From assembly GCA_031315995.1 (NCBI GenBank), contig JALDRG010000020.1, positions 1 to 56,277 of the forward strand: a DNA stretch of 56,277 nt, in the 5' to 3' direction. Position 1 is the first letter of the stretch. Each line of letters begins with the position of its first letter. Under the pieces are notes generated by a model, which had not been told where the DNA came from, searched no databases, and worked only from the letters and a program-made list of their open reading frames with translations. The position numbers and the translations under genes are program-made. Shown piece by piece: positions 8,647 to 16,852 of the stretch. The DNA is from Nitrospira sp. (lineage in GTDB: Bacteria > Nitrospirota > Nitrospiria > Nitrospirales > Nitrospiraceae).

Positions 8647-9948
8647 TCAGCTCGCGCGGGCACGGGATGGCCATGCGTCGGCCGAGAGCCCCTCGTCGGA
8701 CTCCCAGCGATAGTGAATCAAGACCCCGTTGGCTTCCCATCCTGGCGGGCAAAGTTTGCCTGTTCCATAGTAGTCGGCGTCAAGTACGGAGAACGGCGCA
8801 ACATTCTTGATCCAATCCTGGGCATGACCGTTGGACTCGATATAGGACTGAAAAAAATACGCCCCCCCTGTCAACGGCAGCTCAGGTATGATGAAATCAA
8901 CATATCCCTCACCACGCAAGGTCAACGGCTTCGGGTCGACGATATCGGTCGACAACACGAACAAATCTTGTCCCTTCCGTCCGTTCACAGAAATACTGAC
9001 ACGGCAATTCCTAAATTCTTTTCCCTTTGCGCAACGGTAATACATGCGAATAATAGTTTCACGGCCGGTTATCGCCGCCGCGACGGGATGCTTATCGCCA
9101 TCCAGCACCTCGATTCTGGTGAGCAGGATCTCGCCAAGGCCGTCTCGGTCCTGGCGCGCTTCAATCTCCGTTCCCGCCAAATCTCGAATCGCATCGGCAT
9201 ACCCCTCAACGACCTCGTGAGTATTGCCGATCTTTGCGACACGCCCCTTTTCAAGAAGAATCGCGCGCTCGCACAGCCCTTCGATCACGGTCATATTGTG
9301 ACTGACGATCAGCACCGTCCGTCCGCTTCGGCTCACTTCTTCCATTTTCCCTAAACACTTCTGCTGGAAGCTGGCGTCGCCGACAGCCAGCACCTCGTCT
9401 ACAATCAAAATCTCGGGTTCGAGGTGCGCGGCAACCGCAAAGGCCAACCGCACGTACATGCCGCTTGAATAGCGCTTGACCGGCGTATCGATGAAATCTT
9501 CCACGCCTGAGAAGGCGACAATCTCGTCGAACTTTTTCCGCACTTCTTCCCGCCGCATGCCTAACATCGCGGCATTCAGGAAAATGTTTTCTCGACCGGT
9601 CAACTCGGAATGAAACCCCGTGCCCACCTCAAGCAGCGAGCTGACTCGCCCATAGATATCCGCCGTCCCCGTCGTAGGCTGAGTGATTCGGGACAGGATT
9701 TTAAGCAACGTGCTCTTTCCGGCCCCGTTATGCCCGACGATTCCCAGCACTTCGCCTCGCTTGACTTCGAATGAGATATCTTTCAAAGCCCAAAACGAGG
9801 AATCCGATTCCGACTGACCGGTACTCCACCGTGTCAGGCCTCGAAGTCGGTGCATCAGATGATCGCGAAGAGTATTGTGCTGGACGGTCCCGGCTCCGAG
9901 CCGGTAATTTTTCGACAAGCGGTCGGCTGTGATGGCAACGTCGCTCAT
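8647..9948 (-). CDS. wzt: Polysaccharide ABC exporter, ATP-binding subunit
   Basis: The 433-residue product has Walker A GHNGAGKST at residues 72-80, signature SSGMY at about 161-165 and Walker B ILIVDE at 180-185. The long region after about residue 240 is the extra C-terminal domain of Wzt-type proteins, a beta-sandwich that recognises the end of the glycan chain. It energises export of O-antigen or another lipid-linked polysaccharide with the Wzm permease. The permease stop codon (TAA) is immediately followed by this ATG with no gap, so the genes are translationally coupled. No glycosyltransferases are adjacent, so the glycan is not identifiable and its synthesis genes lie elsewhere. Confidence 0.93.
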   Translation of the reverse strand: MSDVAITADRLSKNYRLGAGTVQHNTLRDHLMHRLRGLTRWSTGQSESDSSFWALKDISFEVKRGEVLGIVGHNGAGKSTLLKILSRITQPTTGTADIYGRVSSLLEVGTGFHSELTGRENIFLNAAMLGMRREEVRKKFDEIVAFSGVEDFIDTPVKRYSSGMYVRLAFAVAAHLEPEILIVDEVLAVGDASFQQKCLGKMEEVSRSGRTVLIVSHNMTVIEGLCERAILLEKGRVAKIGNTHEVVEGYADAIRDLAGTEIEARQDRDGLGEILLTRIEVLDGDKHPVAAAITGRETIIRMYYRCAKGKEFRNCRVSISVNGRKGQDLFVLSTDIVDPKPLTLRGEGYVDFIIPELPLTGGAYFFQSYIESNGHAQDWIKNVAPFSVLDADYYGTGKLCPPGWEANGVLIHYRWESDEGLSADAWPSRARAS

Positions 9949-10806
9949 TTAGATCACGTCCGCAAAAGTTCGTTCCATCGAGCGGAAATAGATCAATCCT
10001 CCGATGAGGAGGACGAACACCACTCCCAGACTCGGCAGAAACACCACAAAATCTACCTGAAAACCTGGGATGAGCGCCCACCGGAATCCCTGCACCACGC
10101 TTACGACCGGATTCAGCGCATACAGCGCCCGCCAAGACTCGGGCACCTTGCTCACGGGATACAGGATTGGGGACACAAACATGCCCAGTTGGATCAATAT
10201 CGGCAGGATATGCCCGACATCCCGGTACCGTACATACAACGCGGAGATCCAGAGCCCCGCAGCCAGCGTAAACGTTGCAGCCAGACCGACGAAGAGCGGC
10301 AAGAACAGGACGCGCCAGGTCGGGACGACTTCATACCAGGTCATGAGACCTACGAAGGCCACGAACGCCAAGATCAAATCGACCAAGGGCGCCATCGTCG
10401 CGGAGAGGGGCAGAATTAGGCGAGGGAAATACACTTTGCTGATGAGGGGCGCGTCTCCCACTAGACTGGCTCCTCCCCTGCTCAGCGCCTGAGACACATA
10501 AAACCAGGGCAACAGGCCGGCATAGAGGAACACCGGATAAGGAGATCCGTCTGACGGAATTTTCCCCATGACACTAAACACGGCCGTAAAAATGAGCATG
10601 GTCGCGACCGGCTGAAACATGGCCCATGCCACCCCCAGCATCGTCTGCTTGTATCGCACCGTTACATCGCGCCACACCAAAATATAAATCAGCTCCCGAT
10701 AGTGCCAGAGGGAGGCCAAATCCAAATCCAAGAGACCCCTGGAAGGCTGGATGCGAACATGGGGCAACATGCCCGCAGACCGCCGGTCGACATTCAACAC
10801 AGACAT
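9949..10806 (-). CDS. wzm: Polysaccharide ABC exporter, permease subunit
   Basis: A 285-residue ABC-2 type permease with the typical Wzm entrance (LASLWHYRELIYILVWRDV, then RYKQTMLGVAWAMFQP) at about residues 30-68, followed by six hydrophobic segments. It forms the membrane channel for a lipid-linked polysaccharide, powered by the adjacent Wzt. The gene order permease then ATPase with no spacing is standard for O-antigen exporters. The N-terminal 25 residues before the conserved helix are variable, and the start could be a few codons off. Confidence 0.93.
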   Translation of the reverse strand: MSVLNVDRRSAGMLPHVRIQPSRGLLDLDLASLWHYRELIYILVWRDVTVRYKQTMLGVAWAMFQPVATMLIFTAVFSVMGKIPSDGSPYPVFLYAGLLPWFYVSQALSRGGASLVGDAPLISKVYFPRLILPLSATMAPLVDLILAFVAFVGLMTWYEVVPTWRVLFLPLFVGLAATFTLAAGLWISALYVRYRDVGHILPILIQLGMFVSPILYPVSKVPESWRALYALNPVVSVVQGFRWALIPGFQVDFVVFLPSLGVVFVLLIGGLIYFRSMERTFADVI

Positions 10807-11194
10807 GGCAATCTAGCGACTCCTCGCAATCTTTACCCCGACACAAGTTCGCTGCAGCACTATGCTTCCGCTTCACCGAATAGGGGGCGCAACCATGACA
10901 ACATGGCGCTGGGCTCTACCTCAAACCGAACAAAATCATTTATGTCAAACTTATCCAGCGCGGTCAAGAATTCCGCTGTTCCGTGCGCAGCAAGGAACCC
11001 GTCCCTGGAAAAGCTCCGCGCCGAGGCTAATGCTAGACGGAAGACACCGGATCATGCGGAAGCATGAACGAGGTATAGCTCTTCACTACCCCTACTGATC
11101 AGCCACTGCGTTCACAAGCCCGCTGAACTGATTGATCTGTATGAGGGAAGGAAAAAACAGGTACGCGAACAGTCGAACGATGCGGAAGACTCGG
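10807..11194. other. Intergenic region, 388 bases, nothing convincing
   Basis: This stretch must contain the promoter of the minus-strand wzm-wzt pair. Open frames in it are short, rich in Arg/Ser and do not look like proteins. I see no RNA gene, repeat or clear terminator for the lipoprotein gene that ends at 11195. Confidence 0.4.
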
Positions 11195-11746
11195 TTACGG
11201 TGCAAGCGGGACCGGTTTCGGAGCAGCGGGCAGCTCCTCAGCGGAGACATACCGAATCGCCAACCCTGACATGTGGAGCATCCAACCCTGTCCGCCGCCC
11301 GCTCCCTGAGTGAAACTCCACGCGTCCATTCGAAAGGGGTTCCAGTACCCGCTGCGGTATGAGCTACTCGACGTCCCGACCGGCACCCCTGTGCCCATGG
11401 TCGATTGAAACGTGGGGCCCCGATCCGAAAGGCGCCGCACATCCGCTTCCCCAAGGACCACCGCATCGGCCCCCAACTCTTTCGCCCGTGCCAGGATGCG
11501 ATCGCGCAACGTCTCTTCGCTGGCATACTCACTGGTCGCAATAATGCGGGCGATCTGCACGTGCCCGTGATGTGGCTCGCGCTGCAACGTCGTCACGGCC
11601 TCTCCTCCAGCCCGAGGCTCGAAAGCCTTGCTCGTCAACGGATCGACCTGCACGGAGACACAGGCGCTCGACAGCATCAGAAGGAGAATCACCACAAGGC
11701 AGGAAGCCTGTCTCATTGCAGCGCTGATCCGATTGTTTTTTTCCAT
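11195..11746 (-). CDS. Lipoprotein of unknown function
   Basis: A 183-residue product with a charged N-terminus, a hydrophobic segment and a lipobox (LSSAC, Cys at about residue 29), so it is probably lipidated. The mature part contains a compact alpha/beta segment (VQIARIIATSEYASEETLRD, then AKELGADAVVLGEADV) resembling the DUF4156/YbjQ-type small domain in which an ALGADAV-type motif recurs. The rest is Ser/Gly/Pro-rich and may be disordered. GGAG lies nine bases before the ATG. Likely location is the periplasmic face of a membrane; no function is known. Confidence 0.7.
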   Translation of the reverse strand: MEKNNRISAAMRQASCLVVILLLMLSSACVSVQVDPLTSKAFEPRAGGEAVTTLQREPHHGHVQIARIIATSEYASEETLRDRILARAKELGADAVVLGEADVRRLSDRGPTFQSTMGTGVPVGTSSSSYRSGYWNPFRMDAWSFTQGAGGGQGWMLHMSGLAIRYVSAEELPAAPKPVPLAP

Positions 11747-11912
11747 CGGTCCACACTCCTACTGACTTCGTCGCAATCAACTCCCATATTGACGGCTTGA
11801 CTCGGCCGATTCAATCACCAATCACCCGAAACATGATGGTACCGATCACCAGCCATGGCGTCAACCTCGAATAGCCCACATGACAACACATTCTATCTTG
11901 TCATACATTCGA

Positions 11913-12275
11913 CTACAGTTTCCCTTCGACTAGCCTGCGAATGTCCTCCATGCGCCGTCGGTTCACTCCAAGGTCACCATAACCGGTCCGTGAAGCAGAC
12001 CGAAAATGGATCGTCTTAGTCGCATCATCGAGGACGAATTCTACATCATCGACGAATCGCAGCAGTAAGCTGGTAAATTCATAGTGGAGATAGGCTTCAG
12101 TCTCTTCGACAAGTTCGGTGCGAGGCAGCTGGCCAAGAATAGTTTTCAATGCCTCTTTTGCCGTCCCTTGGTTTTTCTGGTATCGGTATGGCGCAATCCC
12201 ATGCTCCTGGTCGGACGCCTGGGTCGACACACAATTAGGACTTGAGGGGCAGGGTTGAAGTGATTTGACCATCAT
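11913..12275 (-). CDS. DUF1499 domain protein
   Basis: The 120-residue product begins with the DUF1499 hallmark CPSSPNCVSTQA and ends with the family signature FRSASRTGYGDLGVNRRRME. The function of DUF1499 is unknown; members are small and often lipoprotein-like or fused to membrane domains. Here the domain is stand-alone, with no signal peptide in the chosen frame. No ribosome-binding site is obvious before the two tandem ATG codons at 12275 and 12272. Confidence 0.85.
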   Translation of the reverse strand: MMVKSLQPCPSSPNCVSTQASDQEHGIAPYRYQKNQGTAKEALKTILGQLPRTELVEETEAYLHYEFTSLLLRFVDDVEFVLDDATKTIHFRSASRTGYGDLGVNRRRMEDIRRLVEGKL

Positions 12276-12889
12276 GCCGTCATCGACAATGAACGGATTC
12301 TACAGACCTCAGGGCCGGAGCGATACACCGGAAATAGCACAAAACAATGTCTCAACATAACCGGATGCGTCTCCCAGGGCCGATTCATTTCAGCGAAAGT
12401 GTCAGGAGAGCAGGCCTGCCAGATCATCGGCTGACCAAATCTATACTCCAGACGCCAGCGGCGCACCTACTCATCAAACTGTAATGATAGGCTCATCCCC
12501 TGTCAACTTCGGCATCGCAGACACGGGAGGACATGACGCGGCTCTCGCGGATGGGCCATAGTAGCGGCACGACCGATACGGCGGACAGCGGCTGCGGTCG
12601 AGCAGCAAGCATCCAGGCTTATCGGATGAGACTAGAGGATTTCACATTTGTCTTACCTTCCCCGCAATCGCACCAGCGTATCCTCTCCCTGACTTCCCGA
12701 GCACTTCAGAAGCCCCCTTCCAGGATCTGAGCCACAACTACAGTCAGGTTCCCACACCACTCCGTTGATTGCCGGAGTGATCCTGCGGTACCCTACCCCC
12801 TTGCTGATCCCAGGTTGACGGCTCCCAGCCGCTCACCCATTGCACACAGCTGAGCGCCGACGCTCAGGTCAACAAAGGAGTCTTCCCGC
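12276..12889. other. Intergenic region, 614 bases; promoter region of dapL
   Basis: Short open frames on both strands (for example 12272-12466 minus and 12533-12730 plus) are not protein-like. The segment must hold the divergent promoters for the DUF1499 gene and dapL. The last part carries a good dapL ribosome-binding site (AAAGGAG ending about nine bases before the ATG). I see no RNA gene or attenuator that I can defend. Confidence 0.4.
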
Positions 12890-14065
12890 ATGGCCGGTTT
12901 CCCGATCGAAGTCGCAAGCCGCATTAAGACGCTACCCCCCTATTTGTTCGCCGCCATCGACAAGATGAAACACGAGGCCCTCGCGCGGGGAGTCGATATC
13001 ATCAATCTCGGTATCGGTGATCCGGATCTCCCGACGCCCACACCGATCATCGACAGCCTGGCCCAAGCCGCCAAGGATCCGAAACACCACCAATATCCGT
13101 CGTATGAAGGCATGTTGTCATTTCGCAAGGCCGTGGCGGATTGGTACCGGCGCCGATTCAATGTGACACTCGATCCGGCCAATGAAGTGTTGACCTTGAT
13201 CGGGTCGAAGGAAGGGATCGGCCATATCCATCTCGCCTTCGTCGATCCCGGAGACATGGTCCTGGTGCCTAGCCCGGGGTATCCGGTCTATCCCGTCGGA
13301 ACCAGCTTCTGCGGCGGCCTGTCCCACATCATGCCGCTCACCAAAGCCAACGGTTTTCTACCCGATCTCACTGCCATCCCGAAAGATGTGGCGAAGAAAG
13401 CCAAGCTGATGTGGCTGAATTCGCCGAACAACCCCACCTCGGTCATCATGAGTAAAGACTACTTCAAACGAGTGGTGGAATTTGCCCAGGAAAACCACAT
13501 CATCGTCTGTCATGACGCCGCCTACTCGGAGATTTTTTACGATGGGCAACGTCCGGCCAGTTTCCTTGAGGTCGACGGGGCAAAAAATGTCGGCGTCGAG
13601 TTCCATTCCCTGTCCAAAACCTACAACATGACCGGCTGGCGCATCGGATTCGCCGTCGGCAACAAGGATGTGTTGGCGGGACTCGGCAAGGTGAAGAGTC
13701 AATTAGACTCAGGCGTGTTCGAGGCGGTGCAGGCAGCAGGGATCACCGCTCTCGGACTGGATAATTCAGTGACCGATGGACTGCGAAAGATTTATCAAGA
13801 ACGGCGCGACACCCTCGTCCCTGGCCTGAAGCAACTGGGCCTGGACGTCGATCCTCCCCCGGCCGCCTTCTATATCTGGGTGACGGTGCCCAACGGTTAC
13901 ACCTCCGCCTCGTTCACCGCCCATCTCTTGGAAAAAGCCGGCATCGTGACCACGCCGGGGAACGGCTTCGGCGCGCCGGGCGAAGGCTACATTCGCATGA
14001 CGGTGTGCACCACGAAGGAGCGTCTGGCAGAGGCAGTTGAACGAATCAAGAAGGTTGGTTTCTAA
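12890..14065 (+). CDS. dapL: LL-diaminopimelate aminotransferase
   Basis: A 391-residue fold-type I PLP enzyme. It opens with the motif NLGIGDPDLPTP, has the loop NSPNNPTS, and places the PLP lysine in SLSKTYNMTGWR (Lys243). These motifs and the length match DapL, which converts tetrahydrodipicolinate plus glutamate directly to LL-diaminopimelate, bypassing the succinylase and acetylase branches. The substrate assignment is consistent with dapA, dapB and lysA at 30-33 kb in the same window and no dapD or dapE here. Some related proteins are broad alanine/aspartate aminotransferases, so a small doubt remains. It is probably monocistronic, with a hairpin shortly after its stop. Confidence 0.88.
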   Translation: MAGFPIEVASRIKTLPPYLFAAIDKMKHEALARGVDIINLGIGDPDLPTPTPIIDSLAQAAKDPKHHQYPSYEGMLSFRKAVADWYRRRFNVTLDPANEVLTLIGSKEGIGHIHLAFVDPGDMVLVPSPGYPVYPVGTSFCGGLSHIMPLTKANGFLPDLTAIPKDVAKKAKLMWLNSPNNPTSVIMSKDYFKRVVEFAQENHIIVCHDAAYSEIFYDGQRPASFLEVDGAKNVGVEFHSLSKTYNMTGWRIGFAVGNKDVLAGLGKVKSQLDSGVFEAVQAAGITALGLDNSVTDGLRKIYQERRDTLVPGLKQLGLDVDPPPAAFYIWVTVPNGYTSASFTAHLLEKAGIVTTPGNGFGAPGEGYIRMTVCTTKERLAEAVERIKKVGF

Positions 14066-14078
14066 GACACCTGTTTCC

Positions 14079-14106
14079 TGCTCAATTGGTATTATGTCAT
14101 TGAGCA
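14079..14106 (+). terminator. Inverted repeat after dapL
   Basis: Perfect eight-base inverted repeat: TGCTCAAT at 14079-14086 and ATTGAGCA at 14099-14106, with a 12-base loop, starting 13 bases after the dapL stop. There is no T-tract, so it may be a processing or stability hairpin, or a weak terminator, rather than a classical intrinsic terminator. Confidence 0.4.
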
Positions 14107-14163
14107 AGGGCCCGGCAGTAACGTCGATCGCCCACATTGAACTTAAGCCTTGTCAGGATCACG

Positions 14164-14727
14164 ATGGCCACTGCATTCATCGGCTTCGGCTCCAACCTGG
14201 GAAACCGGATCGACTTTTGTGACCGGGCCGTGACGCTACTAAGCCTCCTCCCTCACTCACGACTCGACGCGGTGTCTTCGCTCTACGAAACCGAACCGCT
14301 CGACGACGGTGCTGCCCCGGGCCCCGCCTGGTTTCTAAACGGCGTCGTGCAGATCGAAACGAACATTGCACCCCATAGCCTGCTGGAAATATGCCGTGAA
14401 ATCGAGCGGGCCCTGGGGCGGGACCAGGACAACCGCAAGGGACCTCGCACCCTCGATCTCGACCTGCTGCTGTATGATGACTGCGTGCTGACCGAGTCGG
14501 CGTTGAGCGTGCCCCATCCGCGACTTCATCAGCGCCGATTTGTGCTCGTCCCATTGGTAGAGCTCGATCCCGAACGACGACATCCGGTGCTCGGACAACG
14601 CCTGGACGACCTCCTATCACAACTCACCGATCCATCGATCGTTCGCCTGCTCAATCCTCAGCCGAATTCCCGTTATGGATCGCGACCTGCCTGCAGTTCA
14701 CCACCAGCAGCCGAGCCTCGCGCGTGA
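14164..14727 (+). CDS. folK: 2-amino-4-hydroxy-6-hydroxymethyldihydropteridine pyrophosphokinase
   Basis: A 187-residue product starting MATAFIGFGSNLGNR, the standard HPPK entry, with the later signatures GPRTLDLDLLLYDD and VPHPRLHQRRFVLVPL that bind Mg-ATP and pterin. It transfers pyrophosphate from ATP to hydroxymethyldihydropterin in folate synthesis. The start at 14164 is preferred over an in-frame ATG at 14137 because it matches the family N-terminus and has AGGA upstream. The stop overlaps the start of panC by four bases (GTGA), so the two are coupled. The last about 20 residues are a Pro/Ser-rich extension beyond the usual end. Confidence 0.94.
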   Translation: MATAFIGFGSNLGNRIDFCDRAVTLLSLLPHSRLDAVSSLYETEPLDDGAAPGPAWFLNGVVQIETNIAPHSLLEICREIERALGRDQDNRKGPRTLDLDLLLYDDCVLTESALSVPHPRLHQRRFVLVPLVELDPERRHPVLGQRLDDLLSQLTDPSIVRLLNPQPNSRYGSRPACSSPPAAEPRA

Positions 14728-15596
14728 AGATCATCCGCACCACCTCGGCCATGGCCGATTGGAGCCGCCGACTTCATCGTGAAGGTGTCACGATCGGGTT
14801 TGTTCCGACGATGGGAGCCTTACATGAGGGGCACCGCACCTTGATCCGTGCAGCCCGCTTGGCCTGCGATGCCGTTGTCGTGAGCATCTTTGTGAACCCG
14901 ACGCAGTTCGGACCCGCGGAAGATCTCTCGAAATATCCACGCCAACTTCGACTCGACCAGGCGCTCTGCCGGAAGGAAGGTGTGGACGTGATCTTCGCCC
15001 CCACCACGGAGACGATGTATCCTGCCGGCTCTCAAACCGTGGTCACGGTCCCGTCGATTGCGCGACGTTGGGAAGGCGAGGCGCGACCTCACCATTTTCA
15101 GGGCGTGGCGACGATCGTCACTAAATTATTCTCCCTCGTCCAGCCCGACAACACATGGTTCGGGCAGAAGGACTATCAGCAAGCCGCCCTGGTGCAACAA
15201 CTCGCGAAGGACCTCAATCTACCCGGAGGTGTGGTCATCCATCCGACCGTGCGAGAAGCCGACGGGCTCGCGTTAAGTTCACGGAATGTCTATCTGTCGC
15301 GGCCCCAGCGGCAAGCGGCCCCTGTGCTCTATCGCGCGCTCCAGGCCGGAGCAGCGGCTATTCGCGCCGGCGAACGGCGCGGCACGCATATCCAGCGTCG
15401 CATGACTCGCGTCGTGGCAGCGGAACCCCTCGCGACCATCGAGTACCTCTCAGTCTGCGATCCCTGCACCCTCGAGCCCTTGTCCGCCTTCCACCGCGAG
15501 GCCGTACTCCTCGGAGCCCTTCGCATTGGGCCGGTGCGCCTCCTCGACAATGTGTTGATTTCATTCCGCCGCCGACCCTCGCTTCAGACCCCATAG
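14724..15596 (+). CDS. panC: Pantothenate synthetase (pantoate-beta-alanine ligase)
   Basis: The 290-residue product shows the HIGH-type ATP site in PTMGALHEGHRTLI, then VVSIFVNPTQFGP, the FGQKDYQQ loop and the KMSKS-like region LALSSRNVYLS, all diagnostic of PanC. It condenses pantoate and beta-alanine with ATP to pantothenate, the precursor of coenzyme A. The start is GTG, overlapping the folK stop by four bases, so folate and pantothenate genes share a transcript. No panB or panD is visible in the window. Confidence 0.95.
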   Translation: MKIIRTTSAMADWSRRLHREGVTIGFVPTMGALHEGHRTLIRAARLACDAVVVSIFVNPTQFGPAEDLSKYPRQLRLDQALCRKEGVDVIFAPTTETMYPAGSQTVVTVPSIARRWEGEARPHHFQGVATIVTKLFSLVQPDNTWFGQKDYQQAALVQQLAKDLNLPGGVVIHPTVREADGLALSSRNVYLSRPQRQAAPVLYRALQAGAAAIRAGERRGTHIQRRMTRVVAAEPLATIEYLSVCDPCTLEPLSAFHREAVLLGALRIGPVRLLDNVLISFRRRPSLQTP

Positions 15597-15664
15597 CGAA
15601 CCACCGCCTCGCCTGAGCAAGTCGATCCCTACGGTTAAGAACGAGGCGGAACGGTTTTGTGTGG

Positions 15665-16175
15665 TTATGCGCTGACGCGGGGAGGGGATTGTTGGTGTGC
15701 CAGGAGCTCAAGAACCAGCTGCCCCATGCGCTGCTTGTCGTCAGGCTGAAACTCCAAGAATTTCACCCCAACCGAAAGCGGCTGGATGGAGCAAATCATG
15801 GCCGCATCGACTTTGATATCGAGCCGGCCAGCGGGAGCATGTGCAACACCAGCTTCACGAAGCGTGCCGCGTGGCAGCGAAGTGGTTGCTTGCAATGTAC
15901 ACCCACCCATCGAAGATAGCAGTGACCCTGCCGACTGCCGGCTGGTCCAGGACCAGCGACGCGGCGAAGTTTGCCCGAAGCCGTCGATACTCACGACGAT
16001 CGAACTCCTGCGAGGTCTGCCGGCTGCCCGGTCGACGAGCCTGAAAGCGAGTCGTAAAGAGCTGGCAACGAACTTGAAAGATAGACAGCCGGTTCAACGT
16101 CTTCTCCATAAGACTTGTCCCGGAAGTCACTCTGACACAAGGCGTGCCGCACGCCGGACAGTGCAACTCTTTCAT
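15665..16175 (-). pseudogene. Zinc-ribbon/PilZ domain protein, frameshifted
   Basis: Two overlapping minus-strand frames join into one protein. The first (from an ATG at 16175) gives an N-terminal CPAC zinc-ribbon half and the PilZ signature DRREYRRLRANF, then runs to GRVTAIFD. The second continues with LSSMGGCTLQ and a normal PilZ end (VGVKFLEFQPDDKQRM). The break is near 15915-15930. Adding two bases after VT would restore GRVTDLSSMGGC, the classic c-di-GMP-binding motif, so a two-base loss (or one-base gain) is likely. A second lesion is seen: the distal zinc-ribbon pair reads RCQLF where CxxC is expected. It may be a decayed c-di-GMP receptor or a sequencing error. Its ATG overlaps the NUDIX gene stop (ATGA). 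Confidence 0.75.
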
Positions 16176-16834
16176 AGATCGTGTTGCGCCTCTTGAAAGA
16201 TTTCTCCTGGCATTACTGCTGACCATCGCGGAATAGTTGGGTGTTCAAGAACCTCGAGAGCAATCTGCGACCATGTTTCTAATTCGTCAAGGTTCTTTTT
16301 TAATTCTTCGACGCGGACAAAGCCTGCTTGAGTGATGAGTCCTTCCCGTTTCGTCACGTTCGGTTCGGCAACATCCCAAATATGCATGATCCCAAGATGT
16401 ACTCTGCCGACCTCCGTCGAATCATCGTTAATGAGAGCAACCACCTGTTCACGATACATCGTATCAACCTTTACTTCCTCATTCACCTCGCGTCGAGCCG
16501 CCTCCAGATACATGTCGCGGTCGGAAGAGAACAGACTTTGGTCCATAGGCTCAATGTGCCCACCAACACCGATCGATCTCATGGCGACGAGACGCGTCTC
16601 GCTGGATTTCTTCCCTCGCACGTAACTGAAAACAGAATTGCCATGACGTAACACGACGTAAGGTATGAGTTGCTTATATTGCTCGTCACGTTCGGCCAGA
16701 TCACGATTCATGAAAAGGTTGTTTAGGGGATCCAACAGTATAGTTGTGTACTTCTCAACATTGAGACTATACCTCTGAAACATGCCGACACGTTCGATCG
16801 TTTCCAGTTTCGATACGAGGACCATCTGATTCAT
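16172..16834 (-). CDS. NUDIX phosphohydrolase, COG4112-like
   Basis: A 220-residue protein. The Nudix region is SIGVGGHIEP, a 20-residue insert, then ARREVNEEVKVD, corresponding to the REUxEE core with the usual Gly replaced by Lys. The layout of QLIPYVVL, then a GVGGHI motif and a long insert, is what I recall of the MutT-like COG4112 phosphoesterases. The substrate is unknown; family members cleave nucleoside diphosphates linked to another group. It is cytosolic. It is the last gene of the AT-richer cassette, 18 bases after the deaminase-like gene, suggesting it cleans up or releases a nucleotide made or sensed by the upstream products. Confidence 0.82.
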   Translation of the reverse strand: MNQMVLVSKLETIERVGMFQRYSLNVEKYTTILLDPLNNLFMNRDLAERDEQYKQLIPYVVLRHGNSVFSYVRGKKSSETRLVAMRSIGVGGHIEPMDQSLFSSDRDMYLEAARREVNEEVKVDTMYREQVVALINDDSTEVGRVHLGIMHIWDVAEPNVTKREGLITQAGFVRVEELKKNLDELETWSQIALEVLEHPTIPRWSAVMPGEIFQEAQHDL

Positions 16835-16852
16835 TTGAAACTCTGTTACGAC

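Noticed and set aside
12272..12466. Minus-strand frame of 64 codons upstream of the DUF1499 gene
   Set aside because: Composition is not protein-like and it lacks a ribosome-binding site; treated as intergenic.
12533..12730. Plus-strand frame of 65 codons in the dapL upstream region
   Set aside because: Ser/Arg-rich with no motif and no ribosome-binding site.
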